A stretch of DNA of 30,928 bases from Castellaniella sp. UBA6218 (GCA_002421865.1 DISE01000121.1:1-30928), one strand, 5' to 3'; positions 1 to 8,758 are shown, counted from the stretch's first letter. Notes: generated by a model from the letters alone, not told the origin. Program-made: numbers and translations.

Positions 1-1310
1 GTCGGATGCACCGCGCAGGTGCGGTCAAAGTCCTCTTTGGTGGCGCCCATCTTGATCGCGATGGCCGCCAGCTGGATCATCTCTCCGGCAGCAGGTGCGA
101 CGATATGGCACCCCAGCACGCGGCGCGTGGTCTGGCAGACGATCAGCTTGAACAGCGCCTTGTCCTGACGCCCGGCGAACAGCGTCTGCATGGGGCGGAA
201 GGTGGCAACATAGACCTCGATCGGGCCCCGCGTTGCGGCCTCGGCCTCGGTCAGGCCGACGGTGCCCAGTTCGGGCTGGGTGAAGACGGCGGCGGCCACC
301 AGATCATGGTCGGCCTTGCGCGGCTGGCCCTTGAAGACGGTATCGGCAAAGGCGTGACCTTCGCGGATCGCCACCGGCGTCAGCGCGATGCGGTCGGTTA
401 CATCGCCCACCGCATAGATCGAGGGAACGGCGGTCTGGCTGTAGCCATCCACCACGATCTGACCGTTCGCGCCAAACTGGACGCCCAGGCTGTCCAGCCC
501 CAGCCCGTCGGTGTTCGGCTTGCGCCCGGTCGCATAGAGCACGGCCCCATAGCTGCCGCCTGCCGCGCCGGTTGCGCTGGCCCGGATGCCAGAGCCATCA
601 CGCTCCAGCGCGGTGACATCGCTGTTGCAGTGAATGTCGATCCCGCGCGCGCGCATCGCATCGGCGACATGGCCGCGCGCCTCGTCGTCAAAGCCGCGCA
701 ACACCTGATCGCCGCGATAGGCCAGTGTCACCTTGACCCCCAGCCCATGCAGGATGCAGGCGAATTCGCAGGCGATGAAGCCGCCGCCGACGATCAGCAC
801 CGAGGCCGGCAGCGCATCCAGCAGAAACACCTCGTTCGAGGTGATCGCCAGATCGGCCCCCGGAATATCCGGCACAAAGGGGCGGCCACCCGTGGCGATC
901 AGGATATGTTTCGCGCTCACGCGCCGGCCATCGGCCAGCCGGACGGTATGGGCATCTTCAACCGTGGCGCGGCAATCGTGGATGGTCACACCCGCATTCA
1001 CCAGGCCGGAGCGATAGGCGCCTTCAAGCCGGATCAGTTCCTTGTCCAGCGCGGCGCGGAAATGCGGCCAGCTGAAATCGCCCGCCGTCACGTCCCAGCC
1101 ATAGGCGCGGGCATCCTCGATCTGGCCGGGAAAGGCGCTGGCAAAGACCATCAGCTTCTTGGGCACGCAGCCGCGGATCACACAGGTGCCGCCCATGCGG
1201 TATTCCTCGGCCAGGGCAACACGCGCGCCCCCTTCCGAGGCCGCGATGCGCGCTGCACGCACGCCACCCGAGCCACCGCCGATGACAAAAAGATCCACGT
1301 CGAACGTCAT
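1..1310 (-). CDS. gor: Glutathione-disulfide reductase, 3' end cut by window edge
   Basis: This is the NADPH-dependent flavoenzyme that reduces glutathione disulfide in the cytoplasm. About 436 codons are present and the C-terminus runs off the left edge. The N-terminus has an FAD-binding GGGSGG (residues 11-16). The redox-active disulfide is GGTCVIRGC with Cys43 and Cys48. The NADPH-binding fold has GGGFIACEFA at 175-184, followed by the arginine-containing AYRGDQVLRGFD segment typical of glutathione rather than lipoamide reductases. The catalytic HP pair is the last thing before the edge, so only a few C-terminal residues are missing against a usual length near 450. The ATG at 1310 is preceded by AAGGAGG on the minus strand. 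It lies 78 bases after rpiA in the same direction, probably as one operon, an order I know from Rhodobacteraceae. Confidence 0.95.
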   Translation of the reverse strand, partial: MTFDVDLFVIGGGSGGVRAARIAASEGGARVALAEEYRMGGTCVIRGCVPKKLMVFASAFPGQIEDARAYGWDVTAGDFSWPHFRAALDKELIRLEGAYRSGLVNAGVTIHDCRATVEDAHTVRLADGRRVSAKHILIATGGRPFVPDIPGADLAITSNEVFLLDALPASVLIVGGGFIACEFACILHGLGVKVTLAYRGDQVLRGFDDEARGHVADAMRARGIDIHCNSDVTALERDGSGIRASATGAAGGSYGAVLYATGRKPNTDGLGLDSLGVQFGANGQIVVDGYSQTAVPSIYAVGDVTDRIALTPVAIREGHAFADTVFKGQPRKADHDLVAAAVFTQPELGTVGLTEAEAATRGPIEVYVATFRPMQTLFAGRQDKALFKLIVCQTTRRVLGCHIVAPAAGEMIQLAAIAIKMGATKEDFDRTCAVHP

Positions 1311-1388
1311 GCAGCCTCCTTGCGGCGTTTGTCGCCGGTCCTGACAGGGCAGATGCCGCCAGACCTGATGGCGCGCAAGGGCCGCAGC

Positions 1389-2171
1389 TCAATCGGCGCC
1401 GAAAACGTTGTCGGTCTCGGCAAATTCCACAGTCTCGTGCGCGACCGTCCCGGCGTTGATGTCACGCACATCGACCCGCCCGTCGCCGTGCCCGATGATG
1501 ACCACATCGCAGATGTCGATGAACAGCCCGTTTTCCACCACACCCGGGATCTGGTTCAGGATCAGCGCCAGCTGGCGCGGATGGTCGATCCGGCCCAGAT
1601 GCAGATCGACGATGTAATTGCCCTCGTCGGTCACAAAGGCCCTGTCGCCGTTCATCCGCAGCGTGACCTCGCGCCCCATCAGCTCCAGGCTGGCAAGGGT
1701 TTCGGTGATCAGCGCGCGGGTCGTCTGCCAGCCAAAGGGGATCACCTCGACCGGCAGCGGAAAGGCGCCCAGATGCGCGACTTCCTTGGCGGCATCGGCA
1801 ATGACGACCATCTGGTCCGAGGCCGTGGCGACGATCTTTTCCTGAAGCAGCGCCCCGCCGCCGCCCTTGATCAGCGCAAGGTTCGCGTCAAATTCGTCGG
1901 CGCCGTCGATCGTCAGATCCAGCCACTTCGCCTCGTCCAGCGAGGTGATGCGCAGGCCCAGTTGCCGGGCAAGTTCCGCCGTGCGGCTGGAGGTTGGCAC
2001 CCCCGTGACCCGCAATCCTTCGGTCTTCACCCGCTCGGCCAGACAGCGCACCATCCAGGCGGCCGTGGATCCGGTGCCAAGCCCGACCCGCATGCCATCC
2101 TCGACAAAGGCGACGGCGCGGCGGGCGGCCACGAACTTGGCCTTGTCGATGGGCGAAAGATCGGCGGGCAT
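1389..2171 (-). CDS. rpiA: Ribose-5-phosphate isomerase A
   Basis: It interconverts ribose 5-phosphate and ribulose 5-phosphate in the non-oxidative pentose phosphate pathway. The 260-residue protein shows the phosphate-binding GLGTGSTA (30-37), the active-site DGADE (89-93) and KGGGGALLQEK (102-112), which supply the two Asp, the Lys and the Glu known to be catalytic in RpiA. It is longer than the roughly 219-residue E. coli enzyme, as is usual in alphaproteobacteria. The ATG at 2171 was chosen because a GGAG lies about 8 bases upstream and the family N-terminus starts there. The frame stays open upstream to 2306, but that part has no family similarity. gor follows 78 bases downstream. A possible promoter and operator lie just upstream. 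Confidence 0.95.
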   Translation of the reverse strand: MPADLSPIDKAKFVAARRAVAFVEDGMRVGLGTGSTAAWMVRCLAERVKTEGLRVTGVPTSSRTAELARQLGLRITSLDEAKWLDLTIDGADEFDANLALIKGGGGALLQEKIVATASDQMVVIADAAKEVAHLGAFPLPVEVIPFGWQTTRALITETLASLELMGREVTLRMNGDRAFVTDEGNYIVDLHLGRIDHPRQLALILNQIPGVVENGLFIDICDVVIIGHGDGRVDVRDINAGTVAHETVEFAETDNVFGAD

Positions 2172-2198
2172 GGGCGTCTCCGGACAGCGGTCGCGCCG

Positions 2199-2225
2199 GT
2201 TATAGGCAATGCACGCCCTGCGTGC
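2199..2225 (-). promoter_or_regulatory. Candidate rpiA promoter with overlapping inverted repeat
   Basis: On the minus strand a TATAAC hexamer (2204-2199) lies about 28 bases before the rpiA ATG and is a fair -10 element. No good -35 hexamer is present. The position where a -35 would fall overlaps a perfect inverted repeat, GCACGC-CCT-GCGTGC (2211-2225). That placement would suit an operator for a repressor or a replacement activator site. This is inferred from sequence only. Confidence 0.35.
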
Positions 2226-2613
2226 GAGTGGAATCGGCCAGGGCCGGGCAAGCCGCCATTCGGGCGCCCCCTTGAAGAGTGCCTGCCGGCACGGTGGACC
2301 GCGCATGCCGCCCGGCCCGGGCTTGTCCTAGCCGAAATTACCCCAAGCAGGGCCCGCCCCGCCGCACCCACTGTCCATTCCGCCGAAGGCGCTATCGGGG
2401 TGCATCCTGACACAATGGCGCGAAATCGCCGCACGGCTCTCAGGCGGTGGATCACCAGGGCAAACCCTATGACCGCGCCAGACGGGCCTGCTTGCCGGAC
2501 CGCAGTCAGCTTGATGGGTGCAACGCCGACCGCAATGCCGGGGTTCGGGGCATACCGAGTATCCGGACACGACCGGCCAAGGCGCCCGGCACGCTATCGG
2601 CCTGACACGCCAT

Positions 2614-2633
2614 GCCCGCCTGATCGGGCGGGC
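2614..2633 (-). terminator. Weak terminator-like hairpin after mlaC
   Basis: The arms GCCCGCC and GGCGGGC form a perfect 7-bp stem with a 6-base loop, beginning 15 bases past the mlaC stop codon. There is no T-run on the minus strand, so termination is uncertain. It may instead protect the 3' end of the message. Confidence 0.35.
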
Positions 2634-2647
2634 ACGGCGACTGCCGA

Positions 2648-3283
2648 TCAGATCGACTTCAGATCCGCAATCAGCGCGTTCAGATCGCCCCGGCGACGGT
2701 CCAGCATGGACCCGATCTCGGTCCGCTCCGCCGCCAGCATGTTCACGCCTTCGATGATGATGTTGAAGAACATCTGCTTGCCCGAGCGGTCCGAGACATG
2801 CCAGCGCAGATCAAAAGGCGCCTGCCCGCGCAGCTTGGCTACCGAACTGACCTCGAAGTAGCTCTTCAAGGGCTGAGCGCCCGTCACCTCGATCTGTCCG
2901 CCGATGAATTCGCGGAACCTGCGGCCATATTTGCGCGCGATGTAGCCCCGAAACGCCTCGGTGAAGGCGGCCATTTGTGCGCCGCTGGCAGAACGCGCCG
3001 CCGGCCCCAGCGCCGAACGGGCGATGGTCGGCACATCGGCATAGCGCGTGAAGATGCCTTCGAAGTCGCGCAGCATCGCGGCTTCGGACTTGCCCGAGTT
3101 GATGGTCGCGTTCACCTCGCCAATGGCGCGGTCGATCAGGTTGCGCGCCTGATCGACATTCAGCGCAAGGGCCGGCGCCCCTGCCAGCAGCAGCCCTGCA
3201 TAGACCGCCCCGCCCGCCAGAAGTGCGCGCCGGCGCGGATCAGTCGCCGTAAGGGTCTGCATACGGATCGATGAACGCGTCAT
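2648..3283 (-). CDS. mlaC: MlaC-family phospholipid-binding periplasmic protein
   Basis: It belongs to the MlaC/Ttg2 family (ABC-transporter auxiliary component), which carries phospholipid between the outer-membrane MlaA complex and the inner-membrane MlaFEDB importer. The 211-residue product starts with a signal peptide: a PRRRALLAGG stretch resembling a twin-arginine motif, then a hydrophobic segment ending APALA. The mature domain has the family's FTRYADVPTIAR and YFEVSSVA-like segments and a conserved LIADLKSI C-terminus. The ATG at 3283 is preferred because AGGAGG sits six bases before it on the minus strand. An in-frame ATG at 3262 is the alternative. It overlaps the 3' end of mlaA by 44 bases, so the two are probably translationally coupled. 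Confidence 0.88.
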   Translation of the reverse strand: MTRSSIRMQTLTATDPRRRALLAGGAVYAGLLLAGAPALALNVDQARNLIDRAIGEVNATINSGKSEAAMLRDFEGIFTRYADVPTIARSALGPAARSASGAQMAAFTEAFRGYIARKYGRRFREFIGGQIEVTGAQPLKSYFEVSSVAKLRGQAPFDLRWHVSDRSGKQMFFNIIIEGVNMLAAERTEIGSMLDRRRGDLNALIADLKSI

Positions 3284-4004
3284 CAGCAACCTCCTGTCCC
3301 AACTCGAACCGACGGTTCTGCAAATACAGCAACCGAGTCTGGGCATAACTATCGGCGCTTTCGTGCATGATCGAGTCCACCGTGTCGCCAAACCGGGCGC
3401 GATCACCCAATTTTGAGAGGACCTTGACCCCGCGCGCATAGCCGCTCTGGGGCGAGTCCAGCGCCACGCCCACCGGGTCGATCACGGCATCCACGACCTT
3501 GCCAAGGGCGTCCCGCTCTGTCGACGGGCCAAGCACCGGCAACATCAGGAAAGTCCCCTCGCCCGCACCCCAGGCATGCAGCGTGCCGCCGAAATCCGCG
3601 TCCCGTTCGGTCAGGCCCATGGCGCTGGCGGGATCGAACAGCCCACCGACACCCAGCGTGGTGTTCAGCGCAAACCGCCACGTGTTGTGCACGGCATCCT
3701 CGAACTTGCCCTGCAAGGTCTTGTTCAGGATCGCGGATGGCATCGACAGGTTGTCCGCCACATTGTCGATCACCGACCCGACCGGCCCGGTGGTCACAGG
3801 CGCAAGCCCGCGGGCCAGCGGAGCGATCACATTGGTGTCGAGCGCCTGGTTGAAGGCATGAACCCGGCGGTTCGACGTTTCATAGGGGTCGTTGTCCGCG
3901 ACCGGCGGCGGAGCGGCGCAGGCCGCAAGCAGACCCAATCCAAGAATCGGTGCGGCACGGCGAAGGTGCGCAAGGCAGCGGCAAAAAAGCAATGGAAATC
4001 CCAC
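3240..4004 (-). CDS. mlaA: MlaA/VacJ-family outer-membrane lipoprotein
   Basis: MlaA removes surface-exposed phospholipid from the outer membrane and passes it to MlaC. The 254-residue frame has a lipoprotein signal peptide ending in the lipobox LLAAC (cysteine near residue 29). The family core follows: DPYETSNRRVHAFNQ, a central LPVLGPST motif, the DPVGVALD region, and a tail ending DAFIDPYADPYGD. The start at 4004 is a GTG; a TTG a few codons on is another option and no strong ribosome-binding site decides it. It is the first gene of the mlaA-mlaC pair and is divergent from the secretion genes. The Mla inner-membrane complex genes are not in this window. Confidence 0.9.
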   Translation of the reverse strand: MGFPLLFCRCLAHLRRAAPILGLGLLAACAAPPPVADNDPYETSNRRVHAFNQALDTNVIAPLARGLAPVTTGPVGSVIDNVADNLSMPSAILNKTLQGKFEDAVHNTWRFALNTTLGVGGLFDPASAMGLTERDADFGGTLHAWGAGEGTFLMLPVLGPSTERDALGKVVDAVIDPVGVALDSPQSGYARGVKVLSKLGDRARFGDTVDSIMHESADSYAQTRLLYLQNRRFELGQEVADDAFIDPYADPYGD

Positions 4005-4181
4005 GGTTTACTTTCTATGGTCGGCCCAAGGCGAGGCACACCCCCGTGACCGCCTCCGGAACGAGGATTATCAGGCCGGTCAGCAGAGGCAACGCGAATG
4101 GCCGCTTTTTTTCGGTGATGGCCGTTTTCCGCCACTGAAAACTTGCAGGAATGGCAAAGCGTTCACGAAAGAGTTTAGGGA

Positions 4182-5918
4182 ATGAGCAACCTCGAAACCG
4201 CCCGCGGCCGTGCCGAGCTTCGGGCAGCCAGAGCAGAGAATCGCAAGCTTTTCTGGGCGGTCTTCCTGTTCAGCGCCGTGGTCAACGTGCTGATGCTGAC
4301 CGGGCCGATCTACATGCTTCAGGTCTATGACCGCGTTCTGGGGTCGCATTCGGAACCGACGCTGGTCGCGCTGACGGTACTGATCGTGTTCCTGTTCCTG
4401 GCCATGGGGCTGCTGGATCACGCGCGCTCGCGCGTTGCCGCACGGATCGGTGCGCGCTTCATGGACAAGCTGGACCGGCGCGTGTTTTCCGCCGCAATCC
4501 GCATGTCGGCCCTGGCCCCGAACGAGCCCAGCGCCCAGGCCGCGCAGCGCGATCTGGAATCAATCCAGCGGCTGCTGGTCTCGCCGGTGCTGATGGCGAT
4601 ATTCGACCTGCCATGGACGCCGGTGTTCCTGATCGCGATCTTCATGTTCCACCCGATGCTGGGCTGGATGGCGATTGTCGGCGGCGGCATCCTGATCGCC
4701 GTGACGGTGCTGAACCAGTCGACCACTCGACAGCCAACCGCCGAGGCGAACGGCACCACGGCGGCAGCCGAGCGGCTGTCCGAGCAGATCAAGGCCGAAT
4801 CCGAACTGATCCAGAGCCTTGGCATGCGCGGCGCCGCCTTTGCCCGCTGGGCGCGCGCCCGCGAGGCGCAGACGTCCGCAGTGATGAAGGCCTCGGACCT
4901 GACCGGCGGCTTCAGCGCGCTGACCAAGACATTCCGGCTGTTCCTGCAATCGGCGATGCTGGGACTTGGCGCCTGGCTGGTGCTCAAGGGCCAGATGACG
5001 CCAGGGGCGATGATTGCCGGGTCGATCCTGCTGGGCCGGGCGCTGGCGCCGATCGAAATGGCGGTGGGTCAATGGGCCGCCGTGCAGCGCGCGCAGGAAG
5101 GCTGGGCGCGCCTTGCCTCGCTGCTCTCGCGCGTGCCGCAAGAGGCCGAGATGACCGCCCTGCCCAAGCCTCGGGCCATCCTTGAGGCGCAGGGCATCTC
5201 GGTTGCGCCGCCGGGCGAACATGTCGCGGTGATCAAGGGCGTGTCGTTCCGGCTGGATCAAGGGCAGGCCATGGGCGTCATCGGCGCCTCGGGGGCCGGC
5301 AAGTCCACGCTTGCGCGCGCGATCTGCGGCGTCTGGCGCCCCGGCGCTGGCAAGATCCGCCTGGACGGCGCCGCGCTGGACCAGTTCGACCCGGATACGC
5401 TGGGCAGCTATATCGGCTACCTTCCCCAGCGCGTGACGCTGTTCGATGGCACGATTGCGGAAAACATCGCCCGCCTGTCGGCCAACCCGGATGCCGCGGC
5501 CGTGGTCAAGGCCGCGCAAAAGGCCGCCGCGCACGAAATGATCCTGCAGTTCCCGCAAGGCTATGACACCAAGGTCTCGGCCATCGGCGGGCGTCTGTCG
5601 GGTGGTCAGCTTCAGCGTATCGGCCTGGCGCGGGCGATGTATGGCGATCCGGTGATCCTGGTGCTGGACGAGCCCAACTCGAACCTCGACAACGAAGGCT
5701 CGATGGCGCTGAACACCGCGATCCGCACCATGAAGTCCGAAGGCAAGGCCGTGATCATCATGGCGCACCGCCCGGCGGCCATTCAGGAATGCGATGTGCT
5801 GCTGGTGCTGGAAAACGGCGTGCGCACCGCCTTTGGCCCGCGTGATACGGTGCTGCGCGAGATGGTCAAGAACCATACCGAAATCATCCGCTCTGCCGGA
5901 CCCGGAGGCGTGTCGTGA
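4182..5918 (+). CDS. Type I secretion permease/ATPase (PrtD/HlyB type)
   Basis: This is the inner-membrane ABC exporter of a type I secretion system, which drives proteins with C-terminal signals from cytoplasm to exterior through an adaptor and a TolC-type channel. The 578-residue protein has an N-terminal transmembrane domain (about residues 22-310, with the PrtD-type FDLPWTPVFL at 141-150). The ATPase domain follows: Walker A GASGAGKST (368-376), signature LSGGQ (472-476), Walker B VILVLDEP (491-498) and switch His529. There is no N-terminal C39-type peptidase domain, which places it with PrtD/AprD exporters. The ATG at 4182 lies just after AGGG. It overlaps the adaptor gene by four bases. 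No RTX-type cargo or TolC gene is nearby. Confidence 0.93.
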   Translation: MSNLETARGRAELRAARAENRKLFWAVFLFSAVVNVLMLTGPIYMLQVYDRVLGSHSEPTLVALTVLIVFLFLAMGLLDHARSRVAARIGARFMDKLDRRVFSAAIRMSALAPNEPSAQAAQRDLESIQRLLVSPVLMAIFDLPWTPVFLIAIFMFHPMLGWMAIVGGGILIAVTVLNQSTTRQPTAEANGTTAAAERLSEQIKAESELIQSLGMRGAAFARWARAREAQTSAVMKASDLTGGFSALTKTFRLFLQSAMLGLGAWLVLKGQMTPGAMIAGSILLGRALAPIEMAVGQWAAVQRAQEGWARLASLLSRVPQEAEMTALPKPRAILEAQGISVAPPGEHVAVIKGVSFRLDQGQAMGVIGASGAGKSTLARAICGVWRPGAGKIRLDGAALDQFDPDTLGSYIGYLPQRVTLFDGTIAENIARLSANPDAAAVVKAAQKAAAHEMILQFPQGYDTKVSAIGGRLSGGQLQRIGLARAMYGDPVILVLDEPNSNLDNEGSMALNTAIRTMKSEGKAVIIMAHRPAAIQECDVLLVLENGVRTAFGPRDTVLREMVKNHTEIIRSAGPGGVS

Positions 5919-7222
5919 CCCAATCCGCGAAACCCAAATGGTCGGTTGCCCGGCCGATGGCGCTTGGCCTGACCACCGTTGCCGTTCTGGTCGTCGGAAC
6001 CATCGGCTGGGGCCTGATGACCACGATCACCGGGGCCGTCGTCACTTCGGGTCAACTGGAGGTCGATCAGAACCGCCAGATCGTCCAGCACGCCGATGGC
6101 GGCACGGTCGAGGCAATCCGCGTCACCGAAGGGGCCTTTGTTCAGGCCGGTGACGTGCTGATGGTGCTGGACGGCACCTTGCTGCAATCCGAACTGACCA
6201 TCGTCGAGACGCAGTTCTTTGAAATCCTGGCCCGCCGCGGCCGGCTGGAGGCAGAGAGGGACGATGGCGACACCATCGAATTCCCGGCCGAGCTGGTCGA
6301 GGCCGCGTCCCGCAGCCCCGAGCTTTCCGATCTGATGACCGGGCAGGAACGTCTGTTCGTCGCCCGGCGCGAAACGCTGACCAAGCAGCTGGATCAGCTG
6401 GAAAAGCGCAAGTCGCAGACCGCCAGCCTGATCGAGGGGATCGACTCGCAGCGCGAGGCGCTGAAGACCCAGTTGCGCCTGATCGCCGAGGAACTGTCCA
6501 GCCAGCGCGAGCTGTTGAACAAGGGCCTTGCGCAGGTCAGCCGCGTTCTGGCGCTGGAGCGCGAAGAGGCCCGGCTGGCCGGCCAGGTCGGCGAGCTGAC
6601 CGCCAACCGCGCGCAGTCCGAAGGCCGCATCACCGAGACAGAAATCGAGATCCTGCGCCTCTCGGCCGCCCGGCGCGAGGAAGCCAGCACCCAGCTGCGC
6701 GACATCGGCTATCGAGAACTTGAACTGGCCGAACGCCGCCGCGCGCTGCACGAACGCATGTCCCGGCTGGACATCCGCGCGCCCGTGTCGGGGATCGTGC
6801 TTGGCCTGCGGGTGACGACGCCGCGGGCCGTGATCCGCGCCGCCGATCCGGTGATGTACATCATCCCGCAGGATCGCCCGCTGATCATCGCAACGCGCGT
6901 GCCCACCGTGCATGTCGATCAGGTCCATAGCGGACAAGAGGCCAAGGTCGTGTTCTCGGCCTTTTCCTCGCGCACCACGCCCGAGGTGTTCGGCACCGTC
7001 ACCACGGTATCGCCGGACGTGCTGGTCGACGAGGCGACCCAGGCCTCGTATTACCGCGCCGAGATTCAGCTGAACCCTGGCGAGATGGAAAAGCTGGGCG
7101 ATGTGAAGCTGATCCCCGGCATGCCGGTCGAGGCGTTCATCCGGACCGAGGAACGCACTCCCATTCAGTTCCTGACCAAGCCCTTCACCGACTATTTCAA
7201 CCGCGCCTTCCGCGAAAGCTGA
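5915..7222 (+). CDS. HlyD-family type I secretion periplasmic adaptor
   Basis: This is the membrane-fusion protein linking the upstream ABC exporter to an outer-membrane channel. The 435-residue protein has a short cytoplasmic N-terminus and one membrane helix (about 16-36). It then has the beta-barrel/lipoyl motif IVQHADGGTVEAIRVTEG and a long charged coiled coil (about 100-270). The second lipoyl half, RLDIRAPVSGIVLGL, and a C-terminal beta domain containing IPGMPVEAFI follow. The GTG start sits in GTGA, overlapping the exporter's stop, with GGAGG upstream, so translation is coupled. Length and layout match PrtE/HlyD adaptors. Confidence 0.93.
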   Translation: MTQSAKPKWSVARPMALGLTTVAVLVVGTIGWGLMTTITGAVVTSGQLEVDQNRQIVQHADGGTVEAIRVTEGAFVQAGDVLMVLDGTLLQSELTIVETQFFEILARRGRLEAERDDGDTIEFPAELVEAASRSPELSDLMTGQERLFVARRETLTKQLDQLEKRKSQTASLIEGIDSQREALKTQLRLIAEELSSQRELLNKGLAQVSRVLALEREEARLAGQVGELTANRAQSEGRITETEIEILRLSAARREEASTQLRDIGYRELELAERRRALHERMSRLDIRAPVSGIVLGLRVTTPRAVIRAADPVMYIIPQDRPLIIATRVPTVHVDQVHSGQEAKVVFSAFSSRTTPEVFGTVTTVSPDVLVDEATQASYYRAEIQLNPGEMEKLGDVKLIPGMPVEAFIRTEERTPIQFLTKPFTDYFNRAFRES

Positions 7223-7241
7223 CGACAAGGAAAAGACCGCC

Positions 7242-7706
7242 ATGACCGGAACCATCGACGCCCGCCTTGCCGAACTCGGCCTTGTGCTGCCCGCCGCCCC
7301 TGCGCCTGCGGCGAACTATGTGCCCTTCGTGATCAGCGGCTCGATGCTCTATGTCTCGGGTCAGGTCAGCTCTGGCCCCGACGGGCTGATCAAGGGCCGG
7401 CTGGGCGATGGCATGGATGTCGAGGCCGGCGCCGCAGCGGCCCGCGCCTGCGCGCTGTCGCTGATCGCCCAGGCCAAGGCGGCCTGCGGCGGCGATCTGG
7501 ACAGGATTGCCCGCGTCGTGAAGCTGGTGGGTTTTGTCAACTCGACCGCCGATTTCACCGACCAGCCCAAGGTGGTGAACGGGGCCTCGGATCTGATGGT
7601 TGCCGTGTTCGGCGATGCTGGCCGCCATGCGCGGTCGGCCGTTTCGGCGGCGTCCCTGCCGCTGGGCGTTGCGGTCGAGGTCGAGGCGATCTTCGAGCTG
7701 GCCTGA
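7242..7706 (+). CDS. RidA-family protein
   Basis: It belongs to the RidA/YjgF/UK114 family. RidA itself hydrolyses reactive enamine/imine intermediates formed by pyridoxal-phosphate enzymes; other subfamilies have unknown roles. The 154-residue protein is longer than the classical 128 residues, matching the longer subgroup often annotated as RidA family. Visible features are YVPFVISGSMLYVSGQ near the N-terminus, an arginine in the GRHARSAVS segment at the position of the substrate-binding Arg of RidA, and the SLPLGVAVEVEAIFE C-terminus. It starts 19 bases after the adaptor stop with an AAGGAAAAG ribosome-binding site, so it is probably co-transcribed with the secretion genes. I see no functional link between them. 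Confidence 0.9.
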   Translation: MTGTIDARLAELGLVLPAAPAPAANYVPFVISGSMLYVSGQVSSGPDGLIKGRLGDGMDVEAGAAAARACALSLIAQAKAACGGDLDRIARVVKLVGFVNSTADFTDQPKVVNGASDLMVAVFGDAGRHARSAVSAASLPLGVAVEVEAIFELA

Positions 7707-7724
7707 CCTGTCATCGCTCTGACA

Positions 7725-7760
7725 TCTTCGCGCGGTATTGGCCCGGCCATCGCGCGAAGA
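7725..7760. terminator. Large hairpin after ridA, possible terminator
   Basis: The arms TCTTCGCGCG and CGCGCGAAGA are perfectly complementary over 10 bp. Inside them TGGCC-C-GGCCA can form a second stem. It begins 18 bases after the RidA stop. There is no T-run on the plus strand (TCACGG follows), so it may be a weak or Rho-assisted terminator or an mRNA-stabilising element. The rest of the gap up to 7972 shows only a small TGGCGC/GCGCCA hairpin near 7908-7927 and no gene. Confidence 0.45.
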
Positions 7761-7972
7761 TCACGGCAAAGACACCATGGCACAACGACAGGCGAACCAC
7801 GTTCTGGCCGGCATGAACGGCAGGGCCCTCCACCCGCATGCCTGCCAAGGCTATCCGGGGGCAACGAATGGGTGATCGCGCGGATCAGCCCCGTCTGTGA
7901 AAGCCTTGGCGCAATCCCCAGCGCCAGGCAAAATCCGACGCAACACCTTATGCCATTGCAGGAGTCTTGCCC

Positions 7973-8752
7973 ATGGCCCCCCGCCCCCGCCTGCCCGAAA
8001 GCCTGCGCCGCCTGCCGATCGCGCACCGCGCCTATCACGACCGCGACGCCGGGCGGATCGAGAACAGCCGCGCGGCGATCCGCGCCGCCGTTGAGGCAGG
8101 CTATGCCATCGAGATCGACCTGCAGCTGTCCTCGGATTGTCAGGCGATGGTGTTCCACGATGACGACCTTGACCGGCTGACCGCGGCCACCGGCCCCGTC
8201 CGCGCCCGCAGTGCAGCCGAACTGGGCGGGATCGGTCTGACAGGCGGCAACGAGGGGATCCCGACCTTTGCCGAGGTGCTGGCGCTGGTTGATGGCCGCG
8301 TGCCGCTGCTGGTGGAAATCAAGGATCAGGACCACGGCTTTGGCCCCGGCTTCGGCGTGCTCGAGGCAGTGACGGCGCAGCATCTGGCCGGGTATTCGGG
8401 CGACGTGGCCGTCATGTCCTTCAACCCGCATTCGGTGGGCGAGATGGCCCGCCTGTTGCCACGTGTGCCGCGCGGGCTGACCACCTGGGAATGGAAGGGC
8501 GACGAGGCTGATACGATCGGCGAGGCGCGGTGCGCCCCTCTGCGCGGCATCGTCGATTATGACCGGGTCGGCGCCAGCTTCCTGTCGCATCACTGGCGCG
8601 ATCTGGCGCGACCTCGGGTGGCCGAGCTGGTGGCGCAAGGGGCCGACCTGCTGTGCTGGACCCTGCGGTCCCCCGAGGATGAGGCCGAGGCGCGCAAACG
8701 TGCCTGCAATGTCACCTTTGAAGGCTACGCCGCCGCTTTCCCGCAAGCGTGA
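7973..8752 (+). CDS. ugpQ: Glycerophosphodiester phosphodiesterase
   Basis: It hydrolyses glycerophosphodiesters from phospholipid turnover to glycerol 3-phosphate and an alcohol. No signal peptide is seen, so a cytoplasmic UgpQ-type enzyme is likely. The 259-residue TIM-barrel protein shows the family's metal and catalytic residues: the HR of IAHRAYHD, the ENS motif, EIDLQLSSD, VFHDDDLDR and the metal-ligand Glu of LVEIKDQ. A late LLCWTLRSPEDE matches the WTVN-type segment. The ATG at 7973 is preferred over an in-frame TTG at 7967 because GGAG ends 8 bases before it. A copy of the dispersed GGGATATTTG repeat begins seven bases after its stop. Confidence 0.92.
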   Translation: MAPRPRLPESLRRLPIAHRAYHDRDAGRIENSRAAIRAAVEAGYAIEIDLQLSSDCQAMVFHDDDLDRLTAATGPVRARSAAELGGIGLTGGNEGIPTFAEVLALVDGRVPLLVEIKDQDHGFGPGFGVLEAVTAQHLAGYSGDVAVMSFNPHSVGEMARLLPRVPRGLTTWEWKGDEADTIGEARCAPLRGIVDYDRVGASFLSHHWRDLARPRVAELVAQGADLLCWTLRSPEDEAEARKRACNVTFEGYAAAFPQA

Positions 8753-8758
8753 TCACAA

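Larger units (their letters stand above)
2172..2647. other. 476-base intergenic region between rpiA and mlaC
   Basis: No convincing gene was found here on either strand. The short open frames are Arg/Pro/Gly-rich and have no recognisable domain. The rpiA-proximal end carries a candidate promoter and inverted repeat (2199-2225). The mlaC-proximal end carries a GC-rich hairpin (2614-2633). A 13-base palindrome GCCCGGCCCGGGC sits near 2310-2322. The rest is unremarkable GC-rich DNA. Confidence 0.5.

Noticed and set aside
2328..2570. An 80-codon minus-strand frame between rpiA and mlaC
   Set aside because: Its composition is that of a random GC-rich frame (Arg, Pro, Gly, Cys) and it has no homology I can recognise.
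6..2861. A 951-codon open frame on the plus strand
   Set aside because: It lies opposite gor, rpiA and mlaC, crosses their intergenic gaps, is rich in His, Gln, Arg and Gly, and has no domain. It results from high GC at the third codon position of the minus-strand genes.
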